In this document: piece after piece, positions 16,572-20,505 of the stretch | How positions within the stretch are numbered: position 1 is the stretch's first letter | Layout of the letters: every line of letters starts with the position of its first letter | Assembly: GCA_003694175.1 (NCBI GenBank) | Contig: RFKV01000071.1 | Coordinates: 1-20,505, forward strand | Direction: 5' to 3' | Length of the DNA: 20,505 bases | Source of the DNA: Candidatus Dojkabacteria bacterium | Lineage (GTDB): Bacteria; Patescibacteriota; Dojkabacteria; J137 | Program-made: the position numbers and the translations under genes | The notes under the pieces: model-generated | The model's input: the letters and a program-made list of their open reading frames with translations, nothing else | Told to the model about the DNA's origin: nothing | Database searches by the model: none

Positions 16572-16964
16572 ATGGATTTTTTGAAAAACCTTTTCTTTGC
16601 TAAAAAGAGTGGAAATCTTGTTGAAAAAATTGGTAGTTTTGAGGTCGTCACGCTAGAAAACATAGTCGGAACTTTCTTAAGCCTTATGAGTGCCATGGGT
16701 ATGGCCAGTTTACCAGTTGGTGTGTCTACTACAGGTAAAGGAGTCGTTATTAGAAAGAGAGGCAAGAAGTATATCATAATTTTATATCGGTATGATCCTC
16801 CGATAAAGTTTGTATGGACTGGTCCTATCAATGACTCAAATCTTTTAAAAGTTATTACTAAAATTGCTGAACAGAATGAAAGTAGAATTATTGCAGGGAT
16901 TAATTCCTTTAGGCTAAATAATGGACAACGCCAGATTCAGCTCGCTCTAGCTGCCAAGTCTTAG
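16572..16964 (+). CDS. small conserved-looking protein of unknown function, leaderless
   Basis: A 130-residue protein I do not recognise. The start is ATG 16572. An in-frame TTG at 16557 would lie upstream of the predicted transcription start and overlap the -10 box. The N-terminus is basic and Phe-rich without a proper signal peptide. Residues about 31-53 are moderately hydrophobic, with Gly/Met/Ser (GTFLSLMSAMGMASL), too short and polar to call a confident transmembrane helix. Residues about 60-95 alternate basic and beta-strand segments (VVIRKRGKKYIIILYRY), and the C-terminal third looks helical. A cytosolic alpha/beta fold is the simplest reading. It is a single gene between a terminator upstream and another promoter downstream. 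Confidence 0.72.
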   Translation: MDFLKNLFFAKKSGNLVEKIGSFEVVTLENIVGTFLSLMSAMGMASLPVGVSTTGKGVVIRKRGKKYIIILYRYDPPIKFVWTGPINDSNLLKVITKIAEQNESRIIAGINSFRLNNGQRQIQLALAAKS

Positions 16965-17007
16965 TACTTAAAGATAAAGTTACTGTCGAGGTAGGTGGCT
17001 TTCGCTT

Positions 17008-17025
17008 TTTCTGTTTTGACAGAAA
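17008..17025 (+). other. short perfect hairpin in intergenic region
   Basis: TTTCTGT and ACAGAAA form a 7-bp stem with a TTTG loop, 44 bases after the stop at 16964. No T tract follows on either strand beyond the stem itself, so it is not a convincing terminator. It is the only structured element I see in the 206-base gap 16965-17170 apart from the downstream promoter. Confidence 0.35.
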
Positions 17026-17119
17026 CTGAGAGACTCAAATTTCGTCAATACCAAAAAATTAGAAGTTTTCTAAATTGCTTTGTTTTATATTCTTGATTTT
17101 GTTTTAATACATTTTGGTC

Positions 17120-17147
17120 TTGATATTTCTGAGTAGAATAATATAAA
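17120..17147 (+). promoter_or_regulatory. promoter of the HTH/exchanger operon
   Basis: TTGATA (17120-17125, 5/6) and TATAAA (17142-17147, 5/6) are separated by 16 bases. The expected start near 17154 gives a leader of about 17 bases without a Shine-Dalgarno site before the ATG at 17171. Confidence 0.55.
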
Positions 17148-17170
17148 CTAACTGTGTTTAGTTAGATTAT

Positions 17171-17758
17171 ATGAAGTCTTTTTTGTCAAAGTTAGCTTTT
17201 GTTTTATTCATGTATTTTTTAGCGGGCAAAATATTTTCTTATCTTATTGTTAAAGATGCAGATGGGAACTACGACATCAATACTTCTGCTGTTGAAAATC
17301 TAAGAGCGAAAGTGTCAGCTTTTAAATCAAAAATTGATAAACTTAAATCAGTGTTTAAATCGGAATTTGCTACTTTTATTAAAAACTCAAATGGTGTTTC
17401 TTCTGAATACTTACAGAACTTAAATAGCTCGAATGATTCATCTGTTGAGTTGAGGAATGATTCAAAAATTGTGAACAATGCAGCACGCCAAGCTGATAAT
17501 GTAACTTCTGATCAAAGTAGTATTGTCAAGGGAAAGAAATCTAAGTACGAGGTTAAAGTTGGTTTTGAACTTTCGGATAGGCAGTCAAAGATTTTTAGTA
17601 AACTGAAAGAAACAAGAAAAATAAACATGAAACAAATAAGCATGATTTTACCAGAAGTATCAGAAAGAACTTTGAGAAGAGACATGAAGGTCCTTGAGTC
17701 TCTTGGTTTGGTAAAACAGGTTGGAAGAACTAAAAATAGCTTTTATGTTATAGCTTAA
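17171..17758 (+). CDS. membrane-anchored DeoR-like winged-helix protein
   Basis: A 195-residue protein. Residues 8-27 are a single hydrophobic segment (LAFVLFMYFLAGKIFSYLIV). Residues 40-75 are Lys/Ser-rich and helical, probably coiled coil, followed by a polar Ser/Asn-rich linker (about 75-130). Residues 132-195 form a winged helix of the DeoR type: SDRQSKIFSKLKETRKIN, then SERTLRRDMKVLESLGLVK as recognition helix and wing, ending in FYVIA. This arrangement suggests a DNA-binding protein tethered to the membrane. The N-terminal charges (Lys2, Lys7) favour N-in topology, which would put the HTH outside, so topology is a real caveat; a hairpin or N-out insertion would be needed. It is followed 16 bases later by the exchanger gene, the likely co-regulated partner or target. 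Confidence 0.75.
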   Translation: MKSFLSKLAFVLFMYFLAGKIFSYLIVKDADGNYDINTSAVENLRAKVSAFKSKIDKLKSVFKSEFATFIKNSNGVSSEYLQNLNSSNDSSVELRNDSKIVNNAARQADNVTSDQSSIVKGKKSKYEVKVGFELSDRQSKIFSKLKETRKINMKQISMILPEVSERTLRRDMKVLESLGLVKQVGRTKNSFYVIA

Positions 17759-17774
17759 CCTAAGCATAAACGAG

Positions 17775-18773
17775 ATGGACCTGAAGATATTAGAGCAATC
17801 TTTCTACCTATTTTTTGGTCTTTTACTTCTTGTTAAGTCCGCAGGCTATATAAGTGAAACGTTGATAACCTTTGCCAATAGGTTTAAGCTCAGTGAGTTT
17901 TTTGTAGGATTTGTAGTTTTGAGTTGGATATCCTCAATTCCGGAATTCTCCATTGTTTTAAATTCCTCAACTGTGGTTCCTGAGCTTTCAGTTGGGAATT
18001 TACTAGGAGCAAAACTTGTACTTCTAAGTTTGCTTACAGGGTTGTCTGTTGTTAAATTTGGGAACTTAAAGTTCAACGGTAGGTTTTCTGAAAAAGATAT
18101 GATAGTGGGATTATTGATAATGGGTCTCATGATATTTGTTTCAATAGATGGTAGTTTTGCGATTTGGGAGGGTTATTTACTAATTGCACTTTATTTCATC
18201 TACATCATAACTCTTGCCATAAAGTTCAAAGTTGTGCCTAATCACTTCCACTTAACTCACATAAATCTACACAAAGTTAAGTCAAGCGATTTAAAGCCAG
18301 TTCTTATAATCATAAAAATTCTTTTTGGCGGCTTAGGAGCAGTGTTGTCATCAAGTATCGTAGTGTCTTCATCGATTAATTTGGGTTCTTCGTTGGGAAT
18401 TAGCCAGGCTCTTATCGGTTTAATTGTTTTAGCATTGGGCACAAACCTGACTGAGATTACAGTTTTGCTGACCAGTGATGTAAAAAGTATTTCAGAAAGA
18501 AAGCTTGCTTTTGGTAATATCATTGGATCCGCAACAATTAATTCTATGATTTTTGGAATTTTAATTTTGGCTGCGGGTGGGATAAATCTGTCTAGTAAAG
18601 ATTATGTAAGTATTGTGCCCACTTTAGTCATACTTTCACTTTGCATAATGGGCTTTTTAAGGTTTGCTTGGTCTGGCAGACAGGTAACCAAGTTTGAGGG
18701 CTTTTTACTATTGGGATTTTATTTTAGTTTTTTCGTTTCTGAGGTCTTAATTAATTTTTTGATTGGAAAGTAA
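17775..18773 (+). CDS. Ca2+/cation antiporter (CaCA) family membrane protein, divergent
   Basis: A 332-residue polytopic membrane protein with about ten hydrophobic segments and the internal duplication typical of sodium/calcium exchanger-type (YrbG-like) antiporters. Alpha repeat 1 is GFVVLSWISSIPEFSI (45-60) plus VGNLLGAK (73-80). Alpha repeat 2 is GLIVLALGTNLTEITV (215-230) plus GNIIGSA (247-253). The ion-binding acidic residues Glu57 and Glu227 are kept. Several usual residues are changed: the GSN-type signature reads GAK in repeat 1 and GSA in repeat 2, and the Pro before the second Glu is Thr. Length matches the bacterial family. The ATG at 17775 lies 16 bases after the HTH gene, in an operon. 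Direction and ion choice (Ca2+, Na+, K+ or H+) cannot be read from sequence. Confidence 0.82.
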   Translation: MDLKILEQSFYLFFGLLLLVKSAGYISETLITFANRFKLSEFFVGFVVLSWISSIPEFSIVLNSSTVVPELSVGNLLGAKLVLLSLLTGLSVVKFGNLKFNGRFSEKDMIVGLLIMGLMIFVSIDGSFAIWEGYLLIALYFIYIITLAIKFKVVPNHFHLTHINLHKVKSSDLKPVLIIIKILFGGLGAVLSSSIVVSSSINLGSSLGISQALIGLIVLALGTNLTEITVLLTSDVKSISERKLAFGNIIGSATINSMIFGILILAAGGINLSSKDYVSIVPTLVILSLCIMGFLRFAWSGRQVTKFEGFLLLGFYFSFFVSEVLINFLIGK

Positions 18774-18864
18774 ACCACAGTTTTCTTCTGCTCATGCTTA
18801 CCTAAAAAACTCAAACTATATAGCTTAGAATTCCAAACAAACTTTGCTTAGCTCTTAAAAATCC

Positions 18865-18885
18865 AAAGTGAATTTGCGTCACTTT
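18865..18885 (-). terminator. weak hairpin at the 3' end of the glycosyltransferase genes
   Basis: AAAGTGA (18865-18871) pairs with TCACTTT (18879-18885) around a 7-base loop and overlaps the TGA stop of the minus-strand gene. On the minus strand it is followed by GGATTTTT, a short U tract. The stem is AT-rich and the overlap with the coding end is unusual, so this is tentative. The gap 18774-18878 between the convergent genes shows nothing else. Confidence 0.3.
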
Positions 18886-19613
18886 AAATTTCCCCATCCA
18901 CCATAAATTTTCTCGACAAACTTTTGAATTTTTTTTCTGTTGTATAGTCCTAAAGAAAGCATCAAGACTACCATTGCGCTACCGACGAGTACTCGAAAAA
19001 TTCCAATTTTGACAAATCGTCTATCCGATGCATTAATCTTTGTGTTTAATATTCCATACTTCAATCTGGCTTTGGATATTCTTTGCATAAAGTCGATATC
19101 TTCCCCAATTAACAGGTTTTCATTAAAACCATTAACTAATCTAAACGCTTCTGTTTTTATAAAAAGGCATTGACTTGTCCCAAACTTCATCTTTCTGTTT
19201 TTTGTAATCGTTTTTACTATATCCGATAATTTGTACAATAACCTTGAAGCGGCAGAAACACCTTTACCATCAAATTTTGTAATAGCTACATCATAATTTT
19301 TTTTAGTGAACTCATCCAGACTATCCTTTAAAAAATCACGATTAAAGTAAATATCAGCATCCATAAATATTAGTATGTTTCCTTCCGCTACTTTGGCTCC
19401 GTTATTTCGACCTACGGAAATACTGCCTCCGTCAACAATTTTTGTGTTAAATTCTCTTGCTACCTCCCTGGTTTTATCTTTGGAGTAAGCATCGGAAACA
19501 ATAACTTCAAAATTTTGATAAGATTGGTTCTTCAAAACTTTTAAAAGTATAGGAAGTCTTACTTCTTCATTTAGGGTTGGTATAACGATGCTTACTTTGT
19601 AAATTCTCTCCAT
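18879..19613 (-). CDS. family 2 glycosyltransferase
   Basis: A 244-residue GT-A fold enzyme that transfers sugar from an activated nucleotide donor at the cytoplasmic face. Visible motifs are the N-terminal strand VSIVIPTLNEE (7-17), the VGRNNGA segment (67-73), the metal-binding Asp-Ala-Asp (85-87) and the catalytic GED-D-F motif (170-174, Glu171-Asp172). A hydrophobic segment (about 205-223) near the C-terminus suggests membrane association. The length is that of a bare GT2 catalytic domain. It overlaps the upstream glycosyltransferase gene by 47 bases in a different frame, with AAGG about 17 bases before its ATG, so the two are probably translated from one mRNA. Acceptor and sugar are unknown; an envelope glycan or lipid carrier is likely from context. 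Confidence 0.88.
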   Translation of the reverse strand: MERIYKVSIVIPTLNEEVRLPILLKVLKNQSYQNFEVIVSDAYSKDKTREVAREFNTKIVDGGSISVGRNNGAKVAEGNILIFMDADIYFNRDFLKDSLDEFTKKNYDVAITKFDGKGVSAASRLLYKLSDIVKTITKNRKMKFGTSQCLFIKTEAFRLVNGFNENLLIGEDIDFMQRISKARLKYGILNTKINASDRRFVKIGIFRVLVGSAMVVLMLSLGLYNRKKIQKFVEKIYGGWGNLK

Positions 19614-20325
19614 AAACTTTTCTTAACCTTTCCTGAACTTCTAGATTTTTAATGTTTGCTCTAAGCATTTCGAAAGTAAAAATTAAAAAGGTTTTTGTAA
19701 TTCCCCATATTCCTATTTTTTGGATTCTTCTTTCTGAAGTAATATAGGATTGTTTTAGTACTCTGTATTTAAATTTTGATTTAACAGATCTGAGAACAAA
19801 GTCATTGTCTTCTCCGAAAAACATTTTCTCATCAAAACCGCCCAAGTTTTCAAACACTTCTTTTCTGCAGATTATGAAGTCACCATGAACAACTGGATAT
19901 GGCGTAAATTGTCTGACAAATTTTGCTATGTTGTTTAATAAAACAAAAAAAATATATTGCATAGATCCTCGAGTAACAGAAAAATAGGCTCCTGCTACGT
20001 CTAGTTTTCTATTTATCAGCTCCAGAATACAATTTTCAAGAAAGGAATCCGAAAAAATGACGTCGGCATCTAAAAAAATCATTATTTCACCGTTACTAAT
20101 TGATGCGCCTTTATTTCTTCCAACTGAAGGTATCCCCCCATCGATTACTTTAACACCATATTGAGAGGCTATTTCAACTGTATTGTCCGTAGATTTTGCG
20201 TCTGCGATAATTACTTCTATTTGATGTTTCTGCAAAATGGTGAATCTTGAGCTCCTTATTGATTCAAGAACAAAAGGCAAATAACGCTCCTCGTTTAGTG
20301 TAGGAATCACTACTGAGACTGTCAT
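19567..20325 (-). CDS. family 2 glycosyltransferase, paralogue of its neighbour
   Basis: A 252-residue GT-A enzyme closely resembling the downstream gene product. Motifs are VSVVIPTLNEE (3-13), VGRNKGA (68-74), Asp-Ala-Asp (86-88) and GED-D-F (171-175). A moderately hydrophobic stretch at 123-135 and another at about 208-220 may contact the membrane. I use ATG 20325 because the longer frame opens with a TTG at 20331 six bases earlier, whereas the ATG gives the usual GT2 N-terminus (MTVSVVIP). It is the first gene of the minus-strand pair. An extended -10 promoter lies about 20 bases upstream, giving a leader of about 13 bases without a Shine-Dalgarno site. The pair may add successive sugars to one glycan. 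Confidence 0.88.
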   Translation of the reverse strand: MTVSVVIPTLNEERYLPFVLESIRSSRFTILQKHQIEVIIADAKSTDNTVEIASQYGVKVIDGGIPSVGRNKGASISNGEIMIFLDADVIFSDSFLENCILELINRKLDVAGAYFSVTRGSMQYIFFVLLNNIAKFVRQFTPYPVVHGDFIICRKEVFENLGGFDEKMFFGEDNDFVLRSVKSKFKYRVLKQSYITSERRIQKIGIWGITKTFLIFTFEMLRANIKNLEVQERLRKVYGENLQSKHRYTNPK

Positions 20326-20344
20326 ATACAAAATAATTCTTTGG

Positions 20345-20353
20345 ATTATATCA
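20345..20353 (-). promoter_or_regulatory. extended -10 promoter of the glycosyltransferase pair
   Basis: On the minus strand the sequence reads TGATATAAT, a perfect extended -10 element (TGn plus TATAAT). No good -35 hexamer sits 16-18 bases upstream, which is normal for extended -10 promoters. Transcription should begin near 20338. The rest of the window end (20354-20505) is AT-rich, and I see no gene in it beyond a 16-codon open frame. Confidence 0.5.
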
Positions 20354-20505
20354 AAATTAATTCGACTGAAGCTTTGAATTTGTTGTCAAATGCTATGAAG
20401 GATACAAAACATAAACTTAGAAGATTTTTTATGAACTTGTGCTAATTAAGTTTTTGATTAGGTTAATAACAATCATTGTATTTATATTTACAAGAAGAAG
20501 AGATC

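Noticed and set aside
17008..17025. Hairpin as terminator of the 130-residue protein gene or as a small RNA
   Set aside because: No U tract follows on either strand and no dedicated promoter is visible, so I list it only as a hairpin.
16965..17170. tRNA, other structured RNA or CRISPR repeats in intergenic gaps
   Set aside because: I scanned the gaps by eye and found no cloverleaf signatures such as GGTTCRA arms, no regular direct repeats and no riboswitch core I could name.
1..20505. LPXTG-type sortase anchoring of the surface proteins
   Set aside because: I see no LPXTG-like C-terminal signal in any of them and no sortase gene. The 1,699-residue protein ends in a transmembrane helix with a polar tail instead.

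Overview
The window is AT-rich bacterial DNA with tightly packed genes. All stop codons (TAA, TAG and TGA) fit the standard bacterial code. Giant multi-domain secreted proteins, almost no Shine-Dalgarno (SD) sites in front of genes, one start predicted to be leaderless, and short intergenic gaps suggest an uncultivated small-genome lineage of the Patescibacteria/CPR type. This placement is an inference from gene style: there is no rRNA or marker gene here. The re-use of TGA as glycine seen in Gracilibacteria/Absconditabacteria is excluded.

Region 1 (1-6454) holds a putative lipoprotein (123-1181) and a 1,699-residue cell-surface protein (1283-6382). The latter has a signal peptide, one Myxococcus-type cysteine-rich repeat, three cysteine-bracketed beta-sandwich-like repeats, further Ig/Fn3/PKD-like domains, a CNA-B/SdrD-B-like module and a C-terminal membrane anchor. 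A strong hairpin terminator closes this unit.

Region 2 (6460-15175) is a three-gene operon with overlapping start and stop codons. It encodes a 2.1-kilo-residue adhesin-like protein (three tandem discoidin-like domains, a LamG-like domain and a phage-tail-like C-terminal section), an integral membrane protein of the YcgQ/TIGR03943 family, and a membrane-anchored Ig plus beta-propeller protein.

Region 3 (15199-16434) is a single gene for an abundant-looking secreted surface protein. Its long leader carries two perfect Shine-Dalgarno sequences placed far too early for initiation, one of them identical to the core of the STAB-SD mRNA stabiliser. A GC-rich terminator follows.

Region 4 (16537-18773) has a small unknown protein with a near-consensus promoter abutting its ATG, then a two-gene operon: a membrane-anchored DeoR-like winged-helix protein and a divergent Ca2+/cation exchanger. 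Region 5 (18879-20353, minus strand) carries two overlapping paralogous family-2 glycosyltransferases.

Together the window looks like a cell-envelope locus: display and anchoring of large carbohydrate- or protein-binding surface molecules, envelope glycan synthesis, and a possible envelope/cation-responsive regulator. No intergenic stretch exceeds 300 bases, and I saw no tRNA, rRNA, CRISPR array, transposase or integrase.
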